From Terriglobia bacterium (lineage in GTDB: Bacteria > Acidobacteriota > Terriglobia > Terriglobales > Acidobacteriaceae): DNA of 64,000 bases. The notes beneath the pieces were generated by a model that saw only the letters and a list, made by a program, of their open reading frames with translations, was not told the origin of the DNA and ran no database searches. The translations under genes were made by a program, and so were the position numbers. The stretch covers positions 1 through 64,000 of the forward strand of contig JAIQFP010000020.1 in NCBI GenBank assembly GCA_020073165.1, read 5' to 3'. Positions 19,027-26,767 of the stretch are shown one piece after another. Position 1 is the stretch's first letter, and each line of letters starts with the position of its first letter.

Positions 19027-20076
19027 TTGGTCACTGAACAGATTCCCGATACTCTTCCTCGCACCCAGGCGCACTCTCGTCCCGACAGCTGGACTGATGT
19101 GCTGATCATTGGCGCTGGACCTACCGGGCTGGCTTGCGGGATTGAGGCGCAGAACGTGGGGCTGAAGGCCCTGGTCATCGACAAAGGTTGCGTGGTGAAC
19201 TCCATCTACAACTATCCGGCGAACATGGTCTTCTTCACGACCCCGGAGCTGCTGGAGATTGGTGATATTCCCTTCAACACCGCCCACCAGAAGCCTACCC
19301 GCCAGGAGGCGCTGGAGTACTACCGCAAGGTGGCGGAGCACTACCACCTGCATATTTGCCAGTACCAGTGGGTGAAGACGGTGACTGGGGAAGACGGGAC
19401 TTTCCGAGTTACCGCAACCGATCGCTCGGGCGGAATCCACGATTACCGCACGCGCAAAGTGGTCGTCTGCACCGGGTACTACGATCTGGCCAACCAGTTG
19501 GGCGTGCCGGGAGAGGACCTGCCCAAGGTGTTCCACTACTACCGCGAGCCGCATCCGTTCTACGACAGCGATGTAGTGATTGTGGGCGGCAAGAACTCAG
19601 CAGCGGAGGCGGCGCTGGATTTGTGGCGACATGGGGCGCGGGTTTCGCTGGTTCATCGCGATCCGCAGTTGCATTATCACATCAAGTACTGGGTGCGGCC
19701 GGATATCGAGAACCGCGTAAAGAACGGGGAGATCGCCGCCTACTTCAACAGCACGGTGCAGGAAATCGGAGCCGACTACGTTGTGGTGAAGGCGCCGGAC
19801 GGAACCGTGCGGCTGAAGAACGATTTTGTGTTCGCGCTGATTGGCTATCATCCGGACTACGATTTTCTGCGCGCGCTGGGCATCGAACTCCTGGGCGAGC
19901 AATGCCGGCCGGTGTGCGATCCGGAAACGCTGGAGAGCAATGTCCCCGGCATCTATGTGGCGGGCGTGATTGTGGCGGGATCGAAAACCAACGAGATCTT
20001 CATCGAGAACGGGCGTTTCCATGGCAAGCAGATTGCCGCTGATCTGAGGCTGAAGCTGGGGACGAGCAGCGCGTAG
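19027..20076 (+). CDS. YpdA-family FAD/NADPH-dependent bacillithiol disulfide reductase
   Basis: 349 residues starting at TTG. Two Rossmann motifs are visible: FAD site VLIIGAGPTGLACGIEAQ and NAD(P)H site VVIVGGKNSAAEAALDL. The stretch GCVVNSIYNYPANMVFFTTPE is characteristic of YpdA, which reduces bacillithiol disulfide. Unlike thioredoxin reductase there is no CxxC, and the conserved Cys of the family (GCVVNS) is present. Suggests bacillithiol as the low-molecular-weight thiol; no bshABC gene is in the window. Confidence 0.9.
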   Translation: MVTEQIPDTLPRTQAHSRPDSWTDVLIIGAGPTGLACGIEAQNVGLKALVIDKGCVVNSIYNYPANMVFFTTPELLEIGDIPFNTAHQKPTRQEALEYYRKVAEHYHLHICQYQWVKTVTGEDGTFRVTATDRSGGIHDYRTRKVVVCTGYYDLANQLGVPGEDLPKVFHYYREPHPFYDSDVVIVGGKNSAAEAALDLWRHGARVSLVHRDPQLHYHIKYWVRPDIENRVKNGEIAAYFNSTVQEIGADYVVVKAPDGTVRLKNDFVFALIGYHPDYDFLRALGIELLGEQCRPVCDPETLESNVPGIYVAGVIVAGSKTNEIFIENGRFHGKQIAADLRLKLGTSSA

Positions 20077-20091
20077 TATCGAGCACCTGTT

Positions 20092-20105
20092 ACCGAGTAC
20101 CGAGT
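20092..20105. repeat. period-7 tandem repeat (ACCGAGT x2)
   Basis: Two exact copies of ACCGAGT between convergent ypdA-like and cyaY genes. The same doubled heptamer recurs at 59245-59258. Confidence 0.7.
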
Positions 20106-20113
20106 GAAATCCA

Positions 20114-20446
20114 TTACGCCAGGGTCACTGCTTCTTCGCCCAGTTGGTGATTGATCAGGCGCGAGACCAGCGGCTTGAGCTTCTCTCCGGTTTTCTGCAG
20201 CACGAAATCCTGATCTGCGTCCGACCAGTCCAGCTTGAAGCTCGTCGCCAGGGCTGAAATCCAAATCTGCCGGGCGGGGCCGTTGGGAGAGATAACGAAC
20301 CGGCTGGCGTCGTCGAAAGAAATGTGCAGGGCGCCCGCCTGGTCCTCCACTTCGAAATCGGCAGAATCTTCGGCGGCGATGAGACTCTGTTTGAGGGAGT
20401 CGAAAGCGCTGTCAGCATGCTTGCGGAAGCTAGTTTCGTCGAGCAT
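20114..20446 (-). CDS. cyaY: CyaY/frataxin-like iron donor protein
   Basis: 110 residues, the right size. The acidic first helix (DETSFRKHADSAFDSLKQSL), acidic edge strand (EDQAGALHISFDD) and NGPARQIWISALATSFKLDW match the frataxin/CyaY fold. Binds iron and modulates iron-sulfur cluster assembly on IscS. No isc gene is near. The start has no ribosome binding site; a TATAAT sits 6 nt upstream on the minus strand, indicating a leaderless transcript. Confidence 0.85.
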   Translation of the reverse strand: MLDETSFRKHADSAFDSLKQSLIAAEDSADFEVEDQAGALHISFDDASRFVISPNGPARQIWISALATSFKLDWSDADQDFVLQKTGEKLKPLVSRLINHQLGEEAVTLA

Positions 20447-20452
20447 GTGCAG

Positions 20453-20458
20453 ATTATA
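20453..20458 (-). promoter_or_regulatory. -10 box 6 nt before cyaY ATG: candidate leaderless promoter
   Basis: A minus-strand TATAAT (plus-strand ATTATA) ends 6 nt before ATG 20446. A TCAGNNN period-7 array (20468-20488) covers the region where -35 and upstream contacts would fall. Confidence 0.5.
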
Positions 20459-20467
20459 AACAAGCAG

Positions 20468-20488
20468 TCAGACCTCAGCGTTCAGCAA
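20468..20488. repeat. period-7 tandem repeat (TCAGNNN x3) upstream of cyaY
   Basis: TCAGACC, TCAGCGT and TCAGCAA in direct register. No good opposite array in this gap; only a short CTGAGATC nearby. Confidence 0.6.
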
Positions 20489-20566
20489 GAGCCGTTCTAG
20501 CTAAGTCTGAGATCTGGCGGCTGCTTTGCGCCTGCCACGGTACAACAGTTAGCATTAGCGATTCCC

Positions 20567-21892
20567 ATGGAACCGCAGCCGGAACTCGAAAGAACGTCCA
20601 TCTCGGTCTCGGCCTACGTGCGCCTGGTGAGGGGCAACCGCAACTTCCGGCGGCTGTGGCTGGCGCAGATTGTCAGCGAGATCGGTGACTGGTTCTATAC
20701 GCTGGCGATTTACAGTTTGCTGCTGCAACTGACCGGGCGGGCGAGTTCCGTGGCTTTGGCGCTGGTGTTGCAGGTGCTTCCACAGACGTTCATCGGACCC
20801 ACGGCGGGGATCGTGAACGACCGCGTGCGCCGCAAGCATGTCATGATTGCGGCCGACCTGGCGCGGGTGGGGATCGTGCTGGCCATGCTGCTGGTGCGGT
20901 CGCGGTCCATGGTTTGGCTGGTCTACCCGCTGCTGCTGCTGGAAACCCTGATGGCTGCGTTTTTCGAGCCGGCCCGCAATTCGGTCATTCCCAACATCAC
21001 GCCTCGGGAAGATGTCATTCTAGCCAACACGCTTTCCTCCACAACATGGTCGCTGAACCTGATGCTGGGCGCGACTCTGGGTGGCCTGGTGGCGGCGCTG
21101 CTGGGGCGGGATGCGGTGTTCGTGCTGAATGCGCTGTCGTTCCTGGCGTCGGCAGCGCTGATTGCGGGAATGCACTTCGCCGAGCCGCACGCGCAGGTCG
21201 CCGCCCCGCTGCGGGCCCGTGACTTGGTGGATTTGTCTCCGGTGGTGGAAGGAGCGCGCTACGTTCGCGCCGACCGCGGGCTGCTGGCGACCATCTTTGT
21301 GAAGGCCGGCAATCTCATGATCGGGCCGAGTTGGGTGATGTTCACGGTGATGGGACAACGCGTGTTTCCCGTGCACTTGAGCAGTGCCGATCCCGAGCGC
21401 GGCGCCATGCTGGGCATGAGCCTGCTTTTGGGAGCGCGCGGGCTGGGTGCCCTGGTCGGTCCGCTCTTTTCGGCGCGGCTGGCAGGGCATCAGGAAAAGC
21501 TCCTGCGTGGGGGCATCCTGCTGGGATACCTTGCGGCGGCCGTGGGTTATGGCGCACTCGGGGGCGCGCCTAACGTATGGATTGCCTGTCTCTGCATCAT
21601 TGTGGGACATTGCGGCGGTTCCACTGTGTGGGTCTTCTCGACCACGCTTTTACAACTCAACACCGAGGATCGCTTTCGCGGGCGCGTGTTTGCCGCGGAC
21701 ATGGCTCTGTGCATGTTGACCATCGCGATTGGAGCTTACTTGTGCGGGGCTTTTCTAGATTGGGGCGTCTCGGTCCGCCTGGTCGCCACCGTAACGGGGT
21801 TGCTTATGCTGCTGCCGGCGGGTCTGTGGTTCTGGGCAATGCGGGGGTGGAGTGCGCGTAGCGAGGCTATCGGCGCGGAGACGGCAGAGTAA
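20567..21892 (+). CDS. MFS transporter (enterobactin-exporter-like MFS_3)
   Basis: 441 residues with about 12 helices. The opening FRRLWLAQIVSEIGDWFYTLA and the loop between helices 2 and 3 (GIVNDRVRRKHVMIAADLAR) match the MFS_3/EntS-like branch of drug and siderophore exporters. A second signature is NTEDRFRGRVFA before helix 10. No siderophore cluster is adjacent, so the substrate is open. It is monocistronic and faces the pterin dehydratase gene. Confidence 0.87.
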   Translation: MEPQPELERTSISVSAYVRLVRGNRNFRRLWLAQIVSEIGDWFYTLAIYSLLLQLTGRASSVALALVLQVLPQTFIGPTAGIVNDRVRRKHVMIAADLARVGIVLAMLLVRSRSMVWLVYPLLLLETLMAAFFEPARNSVIPNITPREDVILANTLSSTTWSLNLMLGATLGGLVAALLGRDAVFVLNALSFLASAALIAGMHFAEPHAQVAAPLRARDLVDLSPVVEGARYVRADRGLLATIFVKAGNLMIGPSWVMFTVMGQRVFPVHLSSADPERGAMLGMSLLLGARGLGALVGPLFSARLAGHQEKLLRGGILLGYLAAAVGYGALGGAPNVWIACLCIIVGHCGGSTVWVFSTTLLQLNTEDRFRGRVFAADMALCMLTIAIGAYLCGAFLDWGVSVRLVATVTGLLMLLPAGLWFWAMRGWSARSEAIGAETAE

Positions 21893-21923
21893 ATCCAATT
21901 GCAGTCGGGGAATCGCGGGGAGT

Positions 21924-22253
21924 TCAGCTGTATAGTTGGTCGATCTTCGCCGCCATGATGAAGTCGCTCTCGGTCAGACCGTCGACCTTGTGCGTCCACA
22001 GCGTGACTTCGGCTCTGCCCCACGCCAGCAGGATATCCGGATGGTGGCCCTGTTGTTCGGCGACCGCTCCTACGCGATTGACGAAGTCCAGAGCCTGCTT
22101 GAAATCGGGGAATACGAAGGCGCGCGTAATGTGGTGCTCGTTGACCACTTTCCACAGCGGGACTTCGCGGTGAAGCTTTTCCAGGCCGTCGCCTTTGAGC
22201 GCGGGCACTCCTCCGCGGCAGGGAACGCAAGTCTTGCTGGCTAGCTGCGACAT
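21924..22253 (-). CDS. phhB: pterin-4a-carbinolamine dehydratase (PCD/DCoH)
   Basis: 109 residues from ATG 22253. A longer frame exists upstream but overlaps the next gene and is unconserved. The active-site pattern is clear: HHITRAFVFPDFKQALDFV, EQQGHHPDILLAWG, VTLWTHKVDGLTESDF. It dehydrates 4a-hydroxytetrahydrobiopterin, recycling the cofactor of aromatic hydroxylases. The start lies 2 nt after the stop of the upstream membrane protein gene, so the two are co-translated. Confidence 0.9.
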   Translation of the reverse strand: MSQLASKTCVPCRGGVPALKGDGLEKLHREVPLWKVVNEHHITRAFVFPDFKQALDFVNRVGAVAEQQGHHPDILLAWGRAEVTLWTHKVDGLTESDFIMAAKIDQLYS

Positions 22254-22255
22254 GA

Positions 22256-23347
22256 TTAGCTCCCGGGCTGCATCTGGTTGGGAAGTGAATCGCTGAACCC
22301 AGTGTAACTGGGGGGAGCAGGTGCACGGAAGTAGCGCTTCAGCCAGAGCAGGAACCCCAGATACAGCACCATGAACATCACGCTCCACCACAGGATGGCG
22401 TTGCCACGGAACATAGGGTTCCTGCTCATGATCTCCAGTTGTTGGTGCGACCAGCCCATCCGGGAATAGGCTTCCATCAAATTGCCACGCCCAACGGTAA
22501 GGGCTGACGACGTAATACGAACCAGCAGAGCCACCAGAGCTACCCACCAGCCCGCCACTTGCAAGCGGAAAAAAGCAAAAGCAATGTATGCGTCGACCAC
22601 GGCGAAGACCAGGAAGGCGGCGGTGCCGGGCAGCCCGGTGACATATCTTCCGAAGAAGGGGAAAAGGGGAGTGGTGAAACTCAGCAGCAAGTAGTATGCC
22701 GCGCTGGAAGCGGCGAGCAGTGCCAGGGCCAGCACGGGAAGGGGACGGCGATCGGTCCAGCGCGCCACCGGATCCCGATGCTTGCAGGTCTGCTCCACAT
22801 TCTTGCTGCGATAAAACAGCAGGAAAGCCAGGGGAAGCACAATCAGGAAAACCGCGGCGACGACGATCATGAAGGTGACGATGACCGCCATGAATCCCGC
22901 GGGTACCGGAGGAGCGTTCGGGTTCTGGACCGCTGCGCCGCGCATCCCTGCCAGGACACCCGACGGCAGGATCACGACAAGCAGGATGGTGATCAGGACC
23001 CCGGTGATCAGCCAGATCCAGGAGACAATCAGGTTCAGTGCCCAGGCCCAGCGCCGGGCTTGGGTAGCGCCAATGCCGAGGGTGATGAGCAGTACCGCGA
23101 GGAAGGCATAGGTCAGGAAGCTGAGGGCCAAGCTGCGCAAGGGCATGCCGCCTCCGACTGCCTTGCGCGCCAGAACCGCGCTGAGCAGCATCAACGGAAT
23201 GGCCAGCGCCGCCAGTGCGCCACCAGCGATTTCGAGGATGCCGAAGACGAGCAGGCCGGTGCTGCGGTCCTGGTATTCGGGCGCAGGAGGATTCGGCGGC
23301 GGAGCGGGTGCAGGAGGAGCAGGGATGTCGGCGCCTGAAGGTTCCAC
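22256..23347 (-). CDS. polytopic membrane protein with Pro-rich N-terminus
   Basis: 363 residues starting at GTG, with GGAGG 5 nt upstream. The first 25 residues are Pro/Ala-rich (PAPPAPAPPPNPPAPE), followed by eight or nine helices. The middle loop is Lys/Arg-rich around a VEQTCKHRD segment, which is not enough for a metal-site claim. Function not recognised. The gene is followed 2 nt later by the pterin dehydratase. Confidence 0.7.
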   Translation of the reverse strand: MEPSGADIPAPPAPAPPPNPPAPEYQDRSTGLLVFGILEIAGGALAALAIPLMLLSAVLARKAVGGGMPLRSLALSFLTYAFLAVLLITLGIGATQARRWAWALNLIVSWIWLITGVLITILLVVILPSGVLAGMRGAAVQNPNAPPVPAGFMAVIVTFMIVVAAVFLIVLPLAFLLFYRSKNVEQTCKHRDPVARWTDRRPLPVLALALLAASSAAYYLLLSFTTPLFPFFGRYVTGLPGTAAFLVFAVVDAYIAFAFFRLQVAGWWVALVALLVRITSSALTVGRGNLMEAYSRMGWSHQQLEIMSRNPMFRGNAILWWSVMFMVLYLGFLLWLKRYFRAPAPPSYTGFSDSLPNQMQPGS

Positions 23348-23428
23348 AGTATCCTCCTGAGGCTTGAGTGATTCACGCTTCGCAAGCCGTTCCGCAAACT
23401 GTCCGGTCAGGCGCTGCCCGCCGCCGAG

Positions 23429-23899
23429 CTAGAACGGAATGTCTTCGTCGCTGATGGGCGTCGAGGCCGGCGCTGTTTCGGGTTCGGGCGTGCGCTGGTC
23501 GAAGTTGTTGCCGGCAGCGGCCCCACGGGCGTGACCGCCGGAGGACTCCGCACCCTCACCACGTCCGCCGAGCAGGACTAGGTCATTGGCGACAACTTCC
23601 GTCATGTATTTCTTCTGGTTGGTCTGCTTGTCTTCCCAGGAACGGGTCTGGAGACGGCCTTCGATGTAAACCTTGCTGCCCTTCTTCAAATACTCGCCGG
23701 CGATTTCGGCAAGGCGCTGCCACAGGACGACGTTGTGCCACTCGGTGCGGTCCTGCCACTGGCCCTCTTTGTCCTTGTAGCGTTCGTTGGTGGCCAGGGC
23801 GAGCTTGGCTACGGGCGTGCCGGAGGGGGTGTACTTCACTTCCGGATCTTTTCCAAGATTGCCGATCAAGATGACTTTATTAACGCTTTTTCCTGCCAT
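23429..23899 (-). CDS. ssb: single-stranded DNA-binding protein
   Basis: 156 residues. OB-fold N-terminus KVILIGNLGKDPEVKYTPSG, then WHNVVLWQRLAEIAGEYLKKG and YIEGRLQTRSWED, a Gly-rich linker and the acidic tip DEDIPF that recruits partner proteins. Starts at ATG with GGAAGGAG 5 nt before it and a TATATT -10-like box further up. Housekeeping role in replication and repair. Confidence 0.96.
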   Translation of the reverse strand: MAGKSVNKVILIGNLGKDPEVKYTPSGTPVAKLALATNERYKDKEGQWQDRTEWHNVVLWQRLAEIAGEYLKKGSKVYIEGRLQTRSWEDKQTNQKKYMTEVVANDLVLLGGRGEGAESSGGHARGAAAGNNFDQRTPEPETAPASTPISDEDIPF

Positions 23900-24024
23900 G
23901 ATGGCTGCTCCTTCCGCTGGCTGCTCAATATATCAGAAACCGGGGCTGGACTTGAGGTGAGCAACCGACATAATCTGGGTGATGGCGGTCACGGCGGGAT
24001 GTGCTAAGGCTTTCCGTAATACGG

Positions 24025-24030
24025 TATAAT
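24025..24030 (+). promoter_or_regulatory. -10 box 7 nt before ferredoxin ATG: candidate leaderless promoter
   Basis: A perfect TATAAT ends 7 nt before ATG 24038. No ribosome binding site fits in that space. Confidence 0.5.
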
Positions 24031-24037
24031 TTCCGCC

Positions 24038-24403
24038 ATGTCTACCCCAGCGGTCGGGATGGTGCCCGACGAACTGAAGCAGGAACCACGGTCCAAGGGT
24101 ATCAACACCCCACGCAAGAAAAAGCCCAAAGAACTGGCGGTCATTACCGAGTGCTGCACCGGCTGCGCCGGTTCGCCCGCCTGCGTGGAATATTGTCCCG
24201 TCGAAGACTGCATGTTCTGGGTGCCGGACGAAGACCATCCGCCGTTTGGCAGAATCCAGGTGGACCCGATTTTGTGTATCGGCTGCAAGAAGTGCACCTC
24301 GAAAGGGCCGGATGGGGCGTTCCTGGATGGATGTCCGTGGGACGCGATTGTGATGGTGGATACGACCGAGGTGGAGAAGGAAGTTGGAGTGATGCCGATT
24401 TAG
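24038..24403 (+). CDS. two-cluster ferredoxin-like protein
   Basis: 121 residues. The first cluster motif is CTGCAGSPACVEYCP (CX2CX5CX3CP, the longer spacing of 7Fe-type sites). The second is CIGCKKC, then 12 residues and CP, longer than the usual CX3C. An extra Cys precedes the first motif (ECC) and another sits at EDC. About 35 residues of Lys-rich N-terminus are added. Soluble electron carrier of unknown partner. Single gene ending in a strong intrinsic terminator. Confidence 0.85.
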   Translation: MSTPAVGMVPDELKQEPRSKGINTPRKKKPKELAVITECCTGCAGSPACVEYCPVEDCMFWVPDEDHPPFGRIQVDPILCIGCKKCTSKGPDGAFLDGCPWDAIVMVDTTEVEKEVGVMPI

Positions 24404-24406
24404 CAC

Positions 24407-24427
24407 TCAGCCATCAGCTATCAGTAA
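24407..24427. repeat. period-7 tandem repeat (TCAGNNN x3) after ferredoxin gene
   Basis: TCAGCCA, TCAGCTA and TCAGTAA in direct register, starting 3 bp after the stop codon and immediately preceding the terminator stem. Confidence 0.7.
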
Positions 24428-24430
24428 ACA

Positions 24431-24455
24431 GCGCGCTCCGTGAGCGCGCGTTTTT
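24431..24455 (+). terminator. intrinsic terminator of ferredoxin gene
   Basis: Stem GCGCGCTC, 3-nt loop, GAGCGCGC, then a T5 run: a textbook Rho-independent terminator 27 nt after the stop. Confidence 0.88.
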
Positions 24456-24551
24456 CTTGTTCCCCTAAAATCGTGCCCCTGCGCGCCGGGTCCTTCGCGG
24501 CCTGGACGGCCGCTCAGGATGACGCCGGGGTAGGGATCGCTGACTCCCGAA

Positions 24552-25421
24552 TTACTTCGCTCTTTCCCGAATCGCTTTGTCCGTTTCCTGTGCTTGCTGG
24601 CGGACGTGGTCAGGAATTTCGGGCGTTTCTCGCTCGTAGGGCTGCACCGTGGGGAGATCGTCGGGCTGGCCGATGAGGTAGAGCGCGCGCAGGGCTTCCC
24701 AGACCTGATCGGCGCCGGGATCGACGGTGGCGATTTCCGCGCCGGCGGCGACCGTCTGCCCGGTCTGGGTGGAGAGCGTCCGCAGGCGGCCGCTGATCGG
24801 TGAGCGTACCTCAATGGTTTGGTCCCCGTCCTGCAGCTTGGCGATGATTCCTCCCTGGTGGATGGCGGTCCCGATCGCGCTGCTGTCCATCACCTTGCCC
24901 CCTTGCAAAGCCAGCACTGTAGCCGGCTGCAGGAGCGCAACAATCTGCGGCCGTCCGGTGGCGTCTCCAAAACGAACCAGCGACAAGGCAGCATTGCCAC
25001 GCACCATGGGAGAAGAATCATTGAGCATCTTGAGCAGGGCATCGTGGAACCCGGCGCCGGAAGTGTCCTGGCCCATGACCCAGGCGTCGGTGTTGCGGAC
25101 CTCCTCCACGGGATAGGTCGCGAGGCGGACTGTTTCGGGGTACCAGCGGGTGACGTTGGGATCCCGCCGGCCCATGCGCTCGCCAATCTGCACCAGCGCG
25201 TGCTGGATGTGCCGGGGATGTTTGTCGTCCTGCAGGTATTCGGTGAGCTGCTTGTCGGAAAGCTGGCGCCCGAACCAGGTGTTCCACCAGAACAGGAAGG
25301 GCATGAGCACAATCAGCCACGCGGTGAGGAAAAAGAGGAGGCGGTTGCGGGTGGACATGCGGGGGCGCTTGGACAGGCTTTCAACCGGCGTGGATTGGTC
25401 GGGGATGGGGTTTGCAGACAT
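24552..25421 (-). CDS. membrane-anchored HEAT-repeat protein with lipoyl-like domain
   Basis: 289 residues from ATG 25421; a longer start at 25472 adds 17 poorly supported residues. A short cytoplasmic N-terminus is followed by one helix (LLFFLTAWLIVLMPFLFWW). Next come HEAT-like helical repeats (LLKMLNDSSPMVRGNAALSLVRFGD) and a beta-rich segment (GGIIAKLQDGDQTIEVRSP, ISGRLRTLSTQTGQTVAAGA) that reads as a barrel-sandwich hybrid. The usual biotin/lipoyl Lys motif is absent, so it may be a periplasmic adaptor-type fold rather than a carrier. Function unknown. Confidence 0.7.
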   Translation of the reverse strand: MSANPIPDQSTPVESLSKRPRMSTRNRLLFFLTAWLIVLMPFLFWWNTWFGRQLSDKQLTEYLQDDKHPRHIQHALVQIGERMGRRDPNVTRWYPETVRLATYPVEEVRNTDAWVMGQDTSGAGFHDALLKMLNDSSPMVRGNAALSLVRFGDATGRPQIVALLQPATVLALQGGKVMDSSAIGTAIHQGGIIAKLQDGDQTIEVRSPISGRLRTLSTQTGQTVAAGAEIATVDPGADQVWEALRALYLIGQPDDLPTVQPYERETPEIPDHVRQQAQETDKAIRERAK

Positions 25422-25560
25422 CAGGGTCTCGAATGAGAATACTACAGCAGAATTGAACCGCAGAGTCCGCACAGGAGAAGGCTACAACCCATCTCATAAA
25501 TGATCGAGCGCCTGAAGACTTGATTTTAGTCTGACCCCGTGACAATCTGTGGGTCGATAA

Positions 25561-25938
25561 ATGGACGATGGCTCCAACCCGGACGGCAAGAGAAAGTGGT
25601 TCCTTTGGGGGACGATCGTCACCTGGACCCTATCCATTCCACTCCTTATCTCTGTGTTCAAAGCCTTCCGGGGAATATCCGAGGAGAAGGCCACTGGCCT
25701 CGGCGCAGCAGCAGGTGGTTTAGCCGAGGGGTATGCGACATTCGGCCTCATTCTCGCGTTCGTCCTGCCCGTGGGAGCTATTGTCCTGCTGGCCAGGTCG
25801 TTCTCTAGAGGACATCCGATGCGTACTCTATTTTCGCTCCTCTACATCTGTTGGAGCGCCCTAACGCTCGCACTTGCCAGCCTATTTTTGTGGCTGTCCT
25901 TCATTTACCTGCCCCACAACGCTGCTGGCCCTCGATAG
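25561..25938 (+). CDS. small membrane protein, unknown function
   Basis: 125 residues with three helices (WFLWGTIVTWTLSIPLLIS, FGLILAFVLPVGAIVLLA, LYICWSALTLALASLFLWL). Opens with a charged DDGSNPDGKRK segment. No family recognised and no good ribosome binding site. Isolated between two minus-strand genes. Confidence 0.55.
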   Translation: MDDGSNPDGKRKWFLWGTIVTWTLSIPLLISVFKAFRGISEEKATGLGAAAGGLAEGYATFGLILAFVLPVGAIVLLARSFSRGHPMRTLFSLLYICWSALTLALASLFLWLSFIYLPHNAAGPR

Positions 25939-25995
25939 AACGAGACCGCCTCGGTGACTTGGGTTGCCCTCACATTGGCTTCTATCAGATAGCTA

Positions 25996-26262
25996 CTAGT
26001 TCCCCACGTCGGCATCCAGCACGCGGTCTTGCTCGAGGTAATGCGAGACAGCGTACTGTGCCAGCAGCGGGGTCTGCAGCTTGATTTCAGCGCCGATCCA
26101 TTCGCCCTTGGGGTGGGGAGTGGTGGCGGCATGGCTGCACACCTTGCCACCGAAGCGCTGCCCGAATGCGGCACTCTCGATCTGATCGAAATGCTTCAGG
26201 TTGCGCCAGGCTTCGTCACCGACCGTGCCGCTGACGTCAATTTTGAGTCTTACGGTTGCCAT
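25996..26262 (-). CDS. small conserved-looking protein, 88 aa
   Basis: Soluble, no signal or helix. Alternating hydrophobic residues at the N-terminus (ATVRLKIDVSGTV) suggest beta strands. The middle holds FGGKVCSHAATTPHPKG with one Cys and two His. It sits downstream of the DUF420 gene on the same strand, separated by a period-9 inverted repeat. Family not recognised; coding status is supported by clean codon use and position only. Confidence 0.5.
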   Translation of the reverse strand: MATVRLKIDVSGTVGDEAWRNLKHFDQIESAAFGQRFGGKVCSHAATTPHPKGEWIGAEIKLQTPLLAQYAVSHYLEQDRVLDADVGN

Positions 26263-26273
26263 GATGCCATTTC

Positions 26274-26328
26274 ACCACCGAGCCACAGAAACACGGAGAA
26301 GAACCTTCTACGTGTCTCCGTGGTGGAT
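26274..26328. repeat. inverted repeat with period-9 character
   Basis: CACGGAGA (26292-26299) pairs with TCTCCGTG (26315-26322), and the flanking ACCACC/GGTGG also pair. It lies between the DUF420 gene and the 88-aa gene. Confidence 0.65.
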
Positions 26329-26332
26329 ATTG

Positions 26333-26767
26333 TCATGACGCGAACAGGTGATAGAGCATGAAGTAAATCACCACACCCGTCACCGAGACGTACAGCCACA
26401 AGGGAAAAGTCCAGCGGGCGATGGCGCGGTGGCGGTCGAAGCGCTCGCGCAAGGCGCGGCTCAGGGTGATGATCACCAGAGGCACGATCACGGCCGCGAG
26501 GATGGTGTGGGAGATCAGGATGCTGAAGTACAGCGGGCGCGACCAGCCTTGTCCCTGAAAACGTACCGAGCCGACGTGAGCGTGATAGTACAGATACGAG
26601 ATCAAGAACAGACTGGACGTCACCAAGGCGGCGAGCATCACGGCGCGGTGCGCGGCCATGCGTCCGCGCTTGATGAAATTGCGACCGACCAGGAGCAGCA
26701 CCGCGCTGGTTCCGTTCAGCGTGGCATTGATGACCGGAAAGATGGCGTACTGTTCAGGTACTTGCAT
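26333..26767 (-). CDS. DUF420 membrane protein (CtaM-like oxidase assembly factor)
   Basis: 144 residues from ATG 26767, which overlaps the stop of the ABC permease in a TGATG junction, so translation is coupled. Four helices; family pattern FPVINATLNGTSAVLLLVGR, LVTSSLFLISYLYYHAHVG, HTILAAVIVPLVIITLSRAL, RWTFPLWLYVSVTGVVIYFML. DUF420 includes CtaM of Gram-positive bacteria, needed for active aa3 oxidase. With ctaA and ctaB upstream, an oxidase assembly role is likely. Confidence 0.87.
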   Translation of the reverse strand: MQVPEQYAIFPVINATLNGTSAVLLLVGRNFIKRGRMAAHRAVMLAALVTSSLFLISYLYYHAHVGSVRFQGQGWSRPLYFSILISHTILAAVIVPLVIITLSRALRERFDRHRAIARWTFPLWLYVSVTGVVIYFMLYHLFAS

